A DNA stretch of 64,000 nucleotides from Catenuloplanes niger. Its GTDB lineage: Bacteria > Actinomycetota > Actinomycetes > Mycobacteriales > Micromonosporaceae. Each line of letters starts with the position of its first letter. Position 1 is the stretch's first letter. A program made the translations under genes and the position numbers. Shown here piece after piece: positions 22,831 to 31,162 of this stretch. The notes under the pieces were generated by a model. It saw nothing but the letters and a program-made list of their open reading frames with translations. It searched no databases and was not told where the DNA came from. Location of the stretch: NCBI RefSeq assembly GCF_031458255.1, contig NZ_JAVDYC010000001.1:3729001-3793000 (forward strand). Reading direction: 5' to 3'.

Positions 22831-23880
22831 ATGGAACGTTCGGGGGGCTTCGTGGGCGAGGACGCGACCCAGGTCATCGACGCGGTCCGGCCGGCTCGCA
22901 AGCGCGGGCGGTGGGCCCGGGTGTTGATCTTCGCGGTGGTGACCGGGCTGGTGATCGCGGGCGGTGCGACCGCGGCGACCGCGCTCTACATCAGCTCGGT
23001 CGAGCGCGGCATCGAGAAGGTGGACGCGTTCACCGAGGTCCCGGAGGAGTCGCGGCCGGTCAAGGAGGAGGTCGCGGCGGACGCGCTCAACCTGCTGCTG
23101 CTCGGCAGCGACTCGCGCGACCCGGAGAACACCAGCGGTTCGCGCAGCGACACCATCATCGTGGTGCACCTGCCGGCCGACCGGTCCGGCGCACAGCTGA
23201 TCTCGATCCCGCGCGACACCTGGGTGCACGTGCCCCGCTCACCGGACGGCCGCAACGGCGACACGGACGCGAAGATCAATTCGGCGTACGCGTGGGGCGG
23301 CGTCCCGCTGATGGTGCAGACCGTGGAGGACTTCACCAAGGTTCGGATGGATCACGTGGTGCTGGTCGACTTCGGCGGCTTCCAGCAGATCGTGGACGCG
23401 CTCGGCGGCATCGACATCGAGGTCGAACAGGACTTCACGTCGATCCACGACCCGTTCCGCGAGTTCACCGAGGGCACCATGCACATGGACGGCGCCACCG
23501 CGCTGGACTACGCCCGGCAGCGCTACCAGTTCCCGGACGGCGACTTCGCCCGCATCCGGCACCAGCAGCAGGTGATCAAGGCGATCCTGGACCGGGCCGC
23601 GTCCGGCGGCATGCTCTCCAGCCCCGCCGCCGTCAACGACTTCGTCAAGGCCACGGCGGACGCGGTCTCGGTCGACCGGACCATGTCGATCCTCGACCTG
23701 GCCACCCAGATGCGCAACGTCCGCGGCGGCAACCTGACGTTCCTGACCACCCCGACCACCGGCACCGGCCGGGTCGGCGACGAGAGCGTCGTCTTCGCCG
23801 ACCCGGAGGCCGCGACCGCGCTCTACGACGCCGTCCGCACCGACTCGGTCCCCGACATCCTGGCCGCGGCCCAGAAGTAA
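22831..23880 (+). CDS. LCP-family wall polymer ligase (LytR-CpsA-Psr)
   Basis: A 349-residue membrane-anchored protein: a cytoplasmic N-terminus of about 30 residues, one TM helix (VLIFAVVTGLVIAGGATAATALY) and an external LCP domain. Family landmarks are NLLLLGSDSRDP, RSDTIIVVHLP, ISIPRDTWVHVP, KINSAYAWGG, GGIDIEV and ALDYARQRYQFPDGDFARIRHQQQ, with the conserved Arg and Asp residues that hold the polyprenyl pyrophosphate. LCP enzymes move wall glycopolymers or capsule from undecaprenyl phosphate carriers to peptidoglycan. It lies next to an O-antigen-ligase-like gene on the other strand, consistent with surface polysaccharide assembly. The ATG at 22831 is the only sensible start. Length is within the usual range. 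Confidence 0.96.
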   Translation: MERSGGFVGEDATQVIDAVRPARKRGRWARVLIFAVVTGLVIAGGATAATALYISSVERGIEKVDAFTEVPEESRPVKEEVAADALNLLLLGSDSRDPENTSGSRSDTIIVVHLPADRSGAQLISIPRDTWVHVPRSPDGRNGDTDAKINSAYAWGGVPLMVQTVEDFTKVRMDHVVLVDFGGFQQIVDALGGIDIEVEQDFTSIHDPFREFTEGTMHMDGATALDYARQRYQFPDGDFARIRHQQQVIKAILDRAASGGMLSSPAAVNDFVKATADAVSVDRTMSILDLATQMRNVRGGNLTFLTTPTTGTGRVGDESVVFADPEAATALYDAVRTDSVPDILAAAQK

Positions 23881-23926
23881 GCACGCGACGGCACCGGCGC
23901 TGTGCCACGCTTCAGCGACGGCCCAC

Positions 23927-24006
23927 CCGCGGTTCAGCCTGCCGCGGTTCAGCCCGCCGCGGTTCAGCGGCGAGCCTGTAGCGGGTCAGCCAGTCCGCGG
24001 TTCAGC
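23927..24006. repeat. 15-bp tandem repeat between convergent genes
   Basis: CCGCGGTTCAGC(C/G) occurs at 23927, 23942 and 23957 in a 15-bp period and once more at 23995, overlapping the stop codon of the gene at 24002. This gap separates two convergent genes, and no other clear terminator hairpin is seen in it. Confidence 0.75.
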
Positions 24007-26572
24007 GGCGGCGGCGGTTTCCCGGACGCCGTCCGGTTCGCGGCTTCGCGCGCGGTGGGCGGCCGCTCCCGGCCCCCGCCTGACCGCCGTCCACGCCGGC
24101 CACCGGCTCGGCCCCCGCCGCGGATGCGGTCTCCGCCGCGGATGCGGTCTCCGCCCCGGTCTCGATGTCCGTCGCGGTCCCGGCGGGCGCCGCCACCTCA
24201 GCCCTCGCCGCCGGACCGGCCTCCACCGCCTCAATCTCCGCCGTCGTCTCGACCTCTGCGGCCTCCGCAGCCGCGGTCTGCGCAGCTTGTGCCGCCGGAT
24301 CGTTCTCCGTCGCCGCGCCCTCCGCCGCTGCCTCCGCCTCCAGGTCGGTCTCCGCCACCAGGTCGGTCTCCGCAGCCGGATCGGTTTCCGTAACCGGATC
24401 GGTCTCCGCAGCCGGATCGGTCTCCGCAGCCGGATCGGTCTCCGCAGCCGGATCGGTCTCCGCGGCCGCCTCGATTTCCGTACTCGGATCGGTTTCCGTG
24501 GCCCCCTCGGTCTCCGCAGCCGCCTCGATTTCGGGCTTCGGTTCGTCAGCGGCGGCGTCCGGGACTGTCGGCCGGCGCGGCCCGTGCGGCTCATCGGGGA
24601 TCTCGACCGCGGCGGAAGCGTCGCTCCTCGTCTCCTGACCGGCTGTGCCGATCGGCTCCACGAGTGCTGTCACGTCGGGATCGGCCGCGGGCTGCTCACC
24701 GGGATCGGCCACCGGGTTCGAATCCGCGGGTTCCGCGCCGTCCGCCGCGGCTCCGGTGTCCGACGCGGAGGCGGACTCGGCATCCGTGCGCGCGTCGGGG
24801 CCGGTGGCGACGTCGTCCCCACCGTTGGACGCGGTGACATCACTCCAAGGATCGGGAGCAGCACGGTCCTGGCCCGCGGAAGCAGAACTGGAACCAGCGA
24901 AGTCGTCGCCGGCGGGCCCTTCCACCGCAGCATCAGGAACTCCGGCGGCTTCCCCTACCGAGCCACCGGCCGCCTCGTCAGGAACGGCGATGTCATCCGC
25001 ACGGAGTCCGCCGGCGGCAGGATCGGCGACAGCCACGTCACCCCCGCCGGAAGCGACGGGCGCAAGGTCGGCGACAGCCAGGTCGGCCCCGCCGGAAGCG
25101 CTCACCGCAGGATCAGCGAAGGCCACGCCGGTGCCGGCGGAGCGGCCGGGAACGGGATCGGCGGCATCGTCCTGTACGGAACCGCCTGGTGCAGGATCGA
25201 CTGCCGCGGCAGCGTCTCCGGCAATACCGCTGGGCACGTGATGGGCGACATCATCCCCAGCAGAACCGGCGGGCGCAGGATCGGCAACCGCGACGGCACC
25301 TCCGGCAGAACCGCTCACCCCGGGCCCCTCCCCGGCCGGATCGCGTGGCACAGGATCGGCCGCTGCGACAGCGTCTCCGGCGGAACCGCTCGCCGCAGGA
25401 TGCTGCCCGGCCGGGTCGCGTGGCGCGGGATCGGCCGCTGCGACGGTGTCTCCGGTGGGACCGACCGGTGTGGGATCGGCGGCGGAGGGGACCGCCGGGA
25501 GTGGGGTGGCGGCGCGCGGGATGGCGGTGAAGGGGTTGGGGGCGGCGATGTCGATCTGGGCACCGAAGTAGCCGACGAGCAGCGTGAGGGCCAGCGGATA
25601 CGGGTCCCAGCCGGTCACTCCGGCGAGCGGCAGGCCCGGCGCGACGCTGATCAGGAGCCGGGACGGCACGTCGGCGCCGCGGGTCACCCAGGTGCGGCGC
25701 GCGGCGGCGGCCAGTACCAGCAGGACCGGCGCCCAGAGCAGCAGCGCGCCGAGCAGGCCCAGTTCCGTCGCGCCGCGCAGCACGACGTTGTGCACGTCGC
25801 CGGTGCCGGCGAGCTCGCCGGCGCCGACGCCGACGATCGGGTGGGTGCCGGTCACGGCGGCGGCCGGGTCCGTGGCCGGACGGGTGATCAGCCACGGCAG
25901 CGCGGCCGCGGTCAGCACGCCGGCCAGCGTCAGGATCGCCGCGTTTCCGCGCCGTCGCCGGCCGGACAACCGCTCCAGCAGCAGGAACAGCGTGACCATG
26001 GCGAGCGTGGCGGCCAGCAGCGCCCAGCTGCGGACCAGCCAGACACCGAGGAACGCGGCGGCGAGCGTGGCCCAGCTCCACCACCGGCGGCGCGGTAGCG
26101 TGAGCGCGCAGAGCCCGGACAGCAGGAACAGTCCGCCGGGCGCGCCGGTGAGCGCGACGACCGGCAGCTGCACCCAGGCGAGCAGCGCGACGCCCCGGGC
26201 GAGCACCGGTGGCCGGTGCTCGCCGTCGCTGTGCAGCAGGCGGACCTGCGCGGCGGCCCAGCCGACCGCGAAGCCGAGGCCGGCCAGACCGGCGTACAGC
26301 ACGCCGGTGACCGCGAAGCGGCCGTGCACGAGCAGACCGACGGCGAGCCAGGCGACGAGCGGGAGCCAGGGCAGCAGGCCGCCGACCAGGCGGCGCGGCA
26401 TGCGTACGGCCATCACCGCGGCCGCGGCGAGCAGCGCGGCGGCGTGCGGGTAGACCGCGCCCGGCATCGACGGCGGGACGAGGCCGAGCGCGAGGACGAC
26501 CGCGCCGAGCACGACCGTGGAGGGGCGGTCGACCACGCGGCCGGTCAGCGCGCCCAGACGTACCGTGGCCAT
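24002..26572 (-). CDS. O-antigen-ligase-like membrane protein with a very long acidic tail
   Basis: An 856-residue protein in two unlike parts. Residues 1 to about 355 are hydrophobic, with about ten helices, and contain the Wzy_C/O-antigen-ligase pattern: GTHPIVGVGAGE and then VHNVVLRGATELGLLGALLLW. That family joins or polymerises surface glycans outside the membrane. Residues of about 356-856 are a low-complexity tail rich in Ala, Asp, Glu and Pro, with repeats such as GSAGDAVAAADPVPRDPAG and AAETDP (18-bp DNA repeat, about 24350-24470). It ends in a basic stretch (RPPRAKPRTGRRPGNRRRR). The tail is unusual for the family. It could span the wall or bind partners; that is inference. The ATG at 26572 begins right before the first helix. 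It is convergent with the LCP gene. Confidence 0.75.
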   Translation of the reverse strand: MATVRLGALTGRVVDRPSTVVLGAVVLALGLVPPSMPGAVYPHAAALLAAAAVMAVRMPRRLVGGLLPWLPLVAWLAVGLLVHGRFAVTGVLYAGLAGLGFAVGWAAAQVRLLHSDGEHRPPVLARGVALLAWVQLPVVALTGAPGGLFLLSGLCALTLPRRRWWSWATLAAAFLGVWLVRSWALLAATLAMVTLFLLLERLSGRRRRGNAAILTLAGVLTAAALPWLITRPATDPAAAVTGTHPIVGVGAGELAGTGDVHNVVLRGATELGLLGALLLWAPVLLVLAAAARRTWVTRGADVPSRLLISVAPGLPLAGVTGWDPYPLALTLLVGYFGAQIDIAAPNPFTAIPRAATPLPAVPSAADPTPVGPTGDTVAAADPAPRDPAGQHPAASGSAGDAVAAADPVPRDPAGEGPGVSGSAGGAVAVADPAPAGSAGDDVAHHVPSGIAGDAAAAVDPAPGGSVQDDAADPVPGRSAGTGVAFADPAVSASGGADLAVADLAPVASGGGDVAVADPAAGGLRADDIAVPDEAAGGSVGEAAGVPDAAVEGPAGDDFAGSSSASAGQDRAAPDPWSDVTASNGGDDVATGPDARTDAESASASDTGAAADGAEPADSNPVADPGEQPAADPDVTALVEPIGTAGQETRSDASAAVEIPDEPHGPRRPTVPDAAADEPKPEIEAAAETEGATETDPSTEIEAAAETDPAAETDPAAETDPAAETDPVTETDPAAETDLVAETDLEAEAAAEGAATENDPAAQAAQTAAAEAAEVETTAEIEAVEAGPAARAEVAAPAGTATDIETGAETASAAETASAAGAEPVAGVDGGQAGAGSGRPPRAKPRTGRRPGNRRRR
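24350..24470 (-). repeat. 18-bp tandem repeat coding for AETDPA units
   Basis: Successive units of TCGGTCTCCGCAGCCGGA (+ strand) recur about six times with small changes. They code for AETDPA/VTETDP in the acidic tail of the O-antigen-ligase-like protein. Some adjacent units are identical, a sign of recent slippage. Confidence 0.85.
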
Positions 26573-26637
26573 GTCTGTGTCGTTGTTCCGTTCTTCCGTT
26601 CATCGAAGACGCCGGCAACGGCCACAGTATCCGCCCG

Positions 26638-27915
26638 TCAGATGCCGGTGGTGTCTCGGATGCCGGCGGCGATCCGCCGGAACTCGTTGTTCCAGTTGAT
26701 GTCGGCGGTCATCCGCATCACGACCTGGCGGTCGACCGAACCGCTGCGGTAGTAGCCGATCATCACGATGCCGTACCCGGAGCTGCCGTCGAGCTTCTCG
26801 GTCTCGGCGATCGTGATGTCGTCGCCGGCGAACCGCCAGTGTGCGCCGAACGCGTCCTCGGTGGCGCGCAGCGCGGTGCGGCGGGCCTCGTCGCAGGGTG
26901 AGCCGCAGTCCCGGGCGATGATCTCGCCGCCGGCGATCAGCACACCGTTCTCGATGTAGCCGCAGACGTGCCCGGCACCGCTCTGCTTGCACTTCCAGTT
27001 CGACGGCATCCGTACGCCGAAGCCGAGACCGGGCAGGGTGTAGACCTTCGTGGGGTCGCCGCTGCCGTACTCCGGCCAGCCGGCCGGCCAGGTGCCGGTG
27101 TACGGCGGCTCGATGCCGGGGCGGACCGAACGGGCCGGCACGCGGAAGTCGGCGTTGCCGCCCGCGGGCGGTGCCGGTGCGTTCCCGGCCGGTGCGGGGG
27201 CGGCGTCCTCCGCGGCGGGTGCGGCGGGCGCGGCGGAGGTGGCGCCGGCGGACGGGGTGACCGAGCCGGACGACGCGGTCGCGTTCATCGAGCCGGGCGA
27301 CGGGGACGCGGGTCCGGCCGGCACGCTCGCCGGGGCCGGGGCGGCCGCTTCGGCCGTCTCCGTGGTGGGGTCCGCGCCGCCGCCGGAGCGGGCGACGCCG
27401 ACGGCCACGCCGACGCCGACCAGCAGGGCCGTGACGCCGGCGGCGATGCCGATCCAGAGCCGGTTGCCGGGCTTGCGGGCGGTGGGTGTGCCACCGAACG
27501 GGTCCTCGGCGCCCGCGCCGAAGTAGGGACGCCGGGGTGCGGCGCCGCCGCCGAGCCCGAACGGATCGTCGCCCATCTCCATGCCGGTCTCGGAGACCGA
27601 GCCGGAGACCGGCGTGCCGAACGCGGGGACCGGCGTGTACGTCCGGCCGAGCGAGGCGAAGACGCGCTCGGCGCCGGGTTCCTCGGTGCCGTCGAACGCG
27701 ACCCAGGGCACCGCGGCGGTGAAATCGGCCCCGGCGTGCCCGGTGCCGGCGTGGGCCGCGAACGCGTCCCGCCAGCGCTGGTCGACCGCGGCCTGTGCGC
27801 TCAGCACGGCCACGGTCACCGGGAGTCCTCGCTGCTCGTCGACGGCCGACCACACCGTGCCGACGTCGCACGATCCGAGCTCACCGACCACCCGGTACGG
27901 AATCTCCGGCGCCAT
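26638..27915 (-). CDS. Membrane protein with kinase N-lobe remnant and secreted domain
   Basis: A 425-residue protein. It opens with APEIPYRVVGELGSCDVGTV and WSAVDEQRGLPVTVAVL, which follow the first strands and Gly-rich loop of bacterial Ser/Thr kinases. The Lys of VAxK is missing and no HRD, DFG or APE motif follows. A proline/glycine-rich cytoplasmic stretch leads to one TM helix (LWIGIAAGVTALLVGVGVAVG), a Pro/Ala/Ser linker, and an external C-terminal domain of about 155 residues. That domain has four Cys (KCKQSGAGHVCG, RDCGSPCDEARR) that may form two disulfides. I do not recognise the external domain. The ATG at 27915 is chosen because the kinase-like homology starts there. The gene follows a true kinase gene on the same strand by 81 bp, so it may be a non-catalytic partner. 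Confidence 0.7.
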   Translation of the reverse strand: MAPEIPYRVVGELGSCDVGTVWSAVDEQRGLPVTVAVLSAQAAVDQRWRDAFAAHAGTGHAGADFTAAVPWVAFDGTEEPGAERVFASLGRTYTPVPAFGTPVSGSVSETGMEMGDDPFGLGGGAAPRRPYFGAGAEDPFGGTPTARKPGNRLWIGIAAGVTALLVGVGVAVGVARSGGGADPTTETAEAAAPAPASVPAGPASPSPGSMNATASSGSVTPSAGATSAAPAAPAAEDAAPAPAGNAPAPPAGGNADFRVPARSVRPGIEPPYTGTWPAGWPEYGSGDPTKVYTLPGLGFGVRMPSNWKCKQSGAGHVCGYIENGVLIAGGEIIARDCGSPCDEARRTALRATEDAFGAHWRFAGDDITIAETEKLDGSSGYGIVMIGYYRSGSVDRQVVMRMTADINWNNEFRRIAAGIRDTTGI

Positions 27916-27996
27916 CGACTGCCTCCCCGCTACGAACGACCTGCGGAGTCTAGCGGTCGACGGCAACCCCCTCAGCCGCTCCGAGCTGCGGTGATC

Positions 27997-30129
27997 TCAG
28001 CCGGCGTACCACTTCTGGTGCTGGCCGCCGTTGCACTGCCAGATCTGGAGCAGCGCGCCGTTGCCGGTGTTGCCGTCCACCACGTCCACGCACCGGTCGA
28101 CCCGGATGTTTACCAGGTCACCGGCCGCGTTGAGCGTGAAGACCTGCTCCCAGCCGCCGTCGCAGCCGGCCGTGCGCAGCCGGCTGCCGTCGTTCTCGCC
28201 GGTCACCTCCAGGCAGCGGCCGAGCGTATGCAGCCGGCCGTCCGCCCCCAGCTCGAACGTCTGGCCGGCCGTGCCGTTGCAGTCCCATATCTGGATGGCC
28301 CGGTCGCCGGCCGCGTCGCCACCCGGCACGTCGACGCACTTGCCGCTGCCGGCGTTGACGATCGCGCGGCCGGTGAAGACCGGCGGTGGCCCGGCCGCCT
28401 CGCTCTCATCGGTAGCCGGGGCGCTGGCCGCGGGCGCCGCGACGTCCGGCGTCTCCGGCCGGGGAACGCCCGCGCCGGTGCCCTTGTCCGCCGGGGTCGG
28501 TGACGGGGACGAGATCGCGGTGCCGGTTCGGGTGGCGGTCGGCGTCGGCGTGAACTCACCGGGACGTGCCCCGGCCGGGGCGCCGATCGCCGGGTCCTCG
28601 GCGCGGCCGTCGTCGCCGGTGTCGCCCTCGGCCAGCGACGGCCAGACCAGCAGGCAGCCGATCAGCACCACCAGCAGCGGGATCAGGATCAGGACGGCCA
28701 GCCGGCCGCGGTCCGGGTCCGGGCCCAGCAGCCGGTCGACGAGGCCACGACCGCCGGCCGGTGCCGCCGGCGGCTGCTCGAAGCGGGACCGGGCGGTGCG
28801 CCCGCCACCCCCGGACGATCCGGCACCCCCGGACGATCCGGCGTGACCCATGACCGTCGAGCCGGTGCCGCCGCCGGTGGACGAGCCGACCCCGCCGACG
28901 GGAGAACCGGCGCCACCGGCGGACGAGCCGACACCGCCGACGGAAGGACCGATGCCGCCGGCGGAAGGACCGATGCCGCCGGCGGATGAGCCGGTGCCGC
29001 CGGTGGACGGGCCGCCGTTGACGGAGCCGGAGTCCAGGCCGCGGAAGCCGAAACTGCCCTCGACGCCGGGGATGGCCGAGGCCGGTGCCGCCGTCGCGGG
29101 TGCGGACGCGCTCGCCTCCGCGCCGCGGTAACCGAACCGGGTGTCCACCGTGCCCGCGGCGGCGGCCGGGACCGCGTCGGTGGCCTCGCTGCGCTCGTCA
29201 CGGGGCCGGACCGGGACGGCCGGACCAGCCGTCGGGAGGGCCGGCACGCCCGTCGGAACGGTCAGCTCCTCCCCCGCCGCCGCGGCGGCGGTGAGCAGCG
29301 CCTCCGTCTCGGCCGCGTTGATCCGCCGGGCCGGGTCCTTGCGCAGCAAGCCTTCCAGCACCGGGAACAGCGCACCGGCGCGTTGCGGTGGCGCGGGCAG
29401 CTCGGTGGCGAGCGCGGCGAGCGTGGCGATGGAGGACGACCGCGCGAACGGCGAGCGTCCCTCGACGGCCGCGTAGAGCGTGGCGCCGAGCGACCACAGG
29501 TCGGACGCGGGCGCGGCCGGCTCGCCGATCGCCCGCTCCGGTGCGAGATAGGCCGGGGAGCCGAGCACGATGCCGGTGCGGGTCATGCCCGGGTCGTCCT
29601 CGACCGTGGCCAGCCCGAAGTCGGTGAGCATGATCCGGCCGTCCGTGCCGAGCAGCACGTTCGCCGGTTTGACGTCGCGGTGCAGCACGCCGACGCGGTG
29701 GGCGGCACGGAGCGCGGCGAGCACGGCGAGGCCGATGCGGGCGGCACGTGCCGGCGCCATCGGCCCCTCGGCGCGCAGCACGCTGTGCAGCGGCTGGGAC
29801 GGGATGAACTCCATGACGATCCACGGGTCGCCACCGTCGATCAGGACGTCGAAGATCCGGACCGCGTTGGAGTGGCTGAGCTGTGCGATCGCGCGGGCCT
29901 CGCGGAGTGAGCGCTCGCGGAGCTGGGCCGTCTCCTCCTCGCTGAGGCCGGGCGGCGGCACGAGCTCCTTGACGGCGACGTCACGCCGGAGCATCTCGTC
30001 ACGGGCGAGCCAGACCCGCCCCATGGCGCCCTGCCCGAGCGCGCGAACGAGGGTGTAACGACCGGCGAGCGACCGTTCCGAGATTTCGGGCACCACCGAA
30101 CCGTACCGGTTTGAATATTGCGGGATCAT
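27997..30129 (-). CDS. Ser/Thr protein kinase with external ricin-type lectin domain
   Basis: A 710-residue transmembrane kinase. The kinase domain (residues of about 25-285) is complete: GQGAMGRVWLARD, VAVKEL, VLHRDVKPANVLL, LTDFGLA and SPAYLAPERA. A Gly/Ser-rich linker with eight-residue repeats (GGIGPSAG, GGVGSSAG) follows, then one TM helix (LAVLILIPLLVVLIGCLLVWP). A Pro/Thr linker leads to a C-terminal beta-trefoil of about 125 residues with the QxW-type lectin pattern (GKCVDVPGGD, AIQIWDCNG, RCLEVTGEN, ALLQIWQCNGGQHQKWY). Outside sugar binding could control inside phosphorylation. The start is ATG 30129 or one of the GTGs at 30096/30093; neither has a clear ribosome-binding site. The neighbour at 26638 may be co-expressed. 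Confidence 0.92.
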   Translation of the reverse strand: MIPQYSNRYGSVVPEISERSLAGRYTLVRALGQGAMGRVWLARDEMLRRDVAVKELVPPPGLSEEETAQLRERSLREARAIAQLSHSNAVRIFDVLIDGGDPWIVMEFIPSQPLHSVLRAEGPMAPARAARIGLAVLAALRAAHRVGVLHRDVKPANVLLGTDGRIMLTDFGLATVEDDPGMTRTGIVLGSPAYLAPERAIGEPAAPASDLWSLGATLYAAVEGRSPFARSSSIATLAALATELPAPPQRAGALFPVLEGLLRKDPARRINAAETEALLTAAAAAGEELTVPTGVPALPTAGPAVPVRPRDERSEATDAVPAAAAGTVDTRFGYRGAEASASAPATAAPASAIPGVEGSFGFRGLDSGSVNGGPSTGGTGSSAGGIGPSAGGIGPSVGGVGSSAGGAGSPVGGVGSSTGGGTGSTVMGHAGSSGGAGSSGGGGRTARSRFEQPPAAPAGGRGLVDRLLGPDPDRGRLAVLILIPLLVVLIGCLLVWPSLAEGDTGDDGRAEDPAIGAPAGARPGEFTPTPTATRTGTAISSPSPTPADKGTGAGVPRPETPDVAAPAASAPATDESEAAGPPPVFTGRAIVNAGSGKCVDVPGGDAAGDRAIQIWDCNGTAGQTFELGADGRLHTLGRCLEVTGENDGSRLRTAGCDGGWEQVFTLNAAGDLVNIRVDRCVDVVDGNTGNGALLQIWQCNGGQHQKWYAG
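28850..29020 (-). repeat. In-frame repeat of about 24 bp coding for Gly-Ser linker units
   Basis: Units such as GCCGGCGGAAGGACCGATGC (+ strand) recur, giving GGIGPSAG, GGIGPSVG, GGVGSSAG and GGAGSPVG in the linker of the lectin-kinase gene. Two adjacent units are identical. Confidence 0.8.
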
Positions 30130-30448
30130 ATCGGCGCGGTCGGCAATCGGCCACAGTCGGCAAAGTCACAATGGATGACGCCGCAGGTACCTGGCGATGA
30201 CAAACATCCGTTGACCTGCAACGGGTTTGTTTTCTTCCGAAGCTACTTACAGGTAATCCACTTCCCTATTTGGATGCCTTGCCGAATTGATTTCACGGAC
30301 CGTGGCGAAATCGCGGGCGAGAGCGCGTTCTCGGCCGCCATTTGTGACCGTTAGTAAAACTTTAGGGTTCGAGGCTTGATCTCCCGGACCGCCCACGGCC
30401 GTAGGAACCGGTGCCGCAACGACGCAGGGCGAACGGACGGAGAAGATC
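30130..30448. other. Gap between divergent genes, AT-rich, promoter region
   Basis: No gene is supported in these 320 bases. It separates the kinase gene (minus) from the secreted RlpA-like gene (plus). Its AT content is clearly higher than in the flanking genes. TTGACC near 30210 and TTGTGA near 30342 could be -35 boxes, but no convincing pair of boxes can be fixed. Confidence 0.5.
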
Positions 30449-31123
30449 ATGAACTGGCGCCAGCTCCTCATCGGCCGCAACCGGAAGATCGTCATCGGAG
30501 TGACCGCGGTCGCGCTCGCCGGTGGGGCCTTCGCGGTCGGCACCGGCATCAGCGGCGCGGCCGAGGGGCCGTGCGCGGGCATCGAGGCGGCCCGTCAGCG
30601 GAACCTCGACTTCATCGCGGAGCAGCGGGCCAACCCGGACGCGCTCTCCGACGCCCGGATCAAGAACCGGCAGGACGTGATCGCCGTGATCGACCAGCAG
30701 CTCGCGGCGGCCGGCTGTGCCCCGGCCCAGGGCGGCGGCGGTGCCGACGTGATCGCGGAGCCGCCGGTCGCGGACGCGCCCCCGGCCGAGGAGGACGACG
30801 CGCCCCCGGCTGAGGAGGACGCGGAGGACGCGCCGCCCGCCGGGGACACCGGCGGTGACCAGGGCGGCGAGGCCGGAGACGTGGTCTGCGACGGCTCGAC
30901 GGTTACCCTCTCCGGAGAGGCCGGCGCGCCGGGCGCGTCGAGCAACGAGTTCCCGGTCGGCACCCGGCTGCGGGTGACGAACCTGGACAACGACAAGAGC
31001 ATCACGGTCGAGGTGACCGGTGTCTCGGGCAGCTGCATCCTGCTGAACGACGCCGCCTTCGAGCAGGTCCGCGAGCCCGGCAAATTCCTGATCCGGCGCG
31101 CGGTCATCGAACTGGTCGGCTGA
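30449..31123 (+). CDS. Secreted protein with RlpA-like double-psi beta-barrel
   Basis: A 224-residue secreted protein. Signal or anchor helix: IVIGVTAVALAGGAFAVGTG. A helical segment with two cysteines follows (EGPCAGIEAARQRNLDFI ... AAAGCAPAQ), then an acidic Ala-Pro-Glu linker (DAPPAEEDDAPPAEED). The C-terminal domain of about 85 residues reads DGSTVTLSGEAG, FPVGTRLRVTNLDNDKSITV and SCILLNDAAFEQV. This matches the RlpA/expansin-type barrel (VGTxLRVTNxxNxxSxxV ... LxxxAFxxL), although the catalytic Asp of lytic members is not obvious. It may bind wall glycans rather than cut them. The ATG at 30449 has GGAG about nine bases upstream. The sulfatase gene follows 40 bp downstream. Confidence 0.8.
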   Translation: MNWRQLLIGRNRKIVIGVTAVALAGGAFAVGTGISGAAEGPCAGIEAARQRNLDFIAEQRANPDALSDARIKNRQDVIAVIDQQLAAAGCAPAQGGGGADVIAEPPVADAPPAEEDDAPPAEEDAEDAPPAGDTGGDQGGEAGDVVCDGSTVTLSGEAGAPGASSNEFPVGTRLRVTNLDNDKSITVEVTGVSGSCILLNDAAFEQVREPGKFLIRRAVIELVG

Positions 31124-31162
31124 TCCGCTCGTAGCTGACTGCGTCACTCCGGTGCGGGGTGG

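Noticed and set aside
30342-30368. A sigma-70 promoter for the RlpA-like gene (TTGTGA and a downstream T-rich box)
   Set aside because: The spacing between boxes is too short (13-15 bases) and no good -10 is present.
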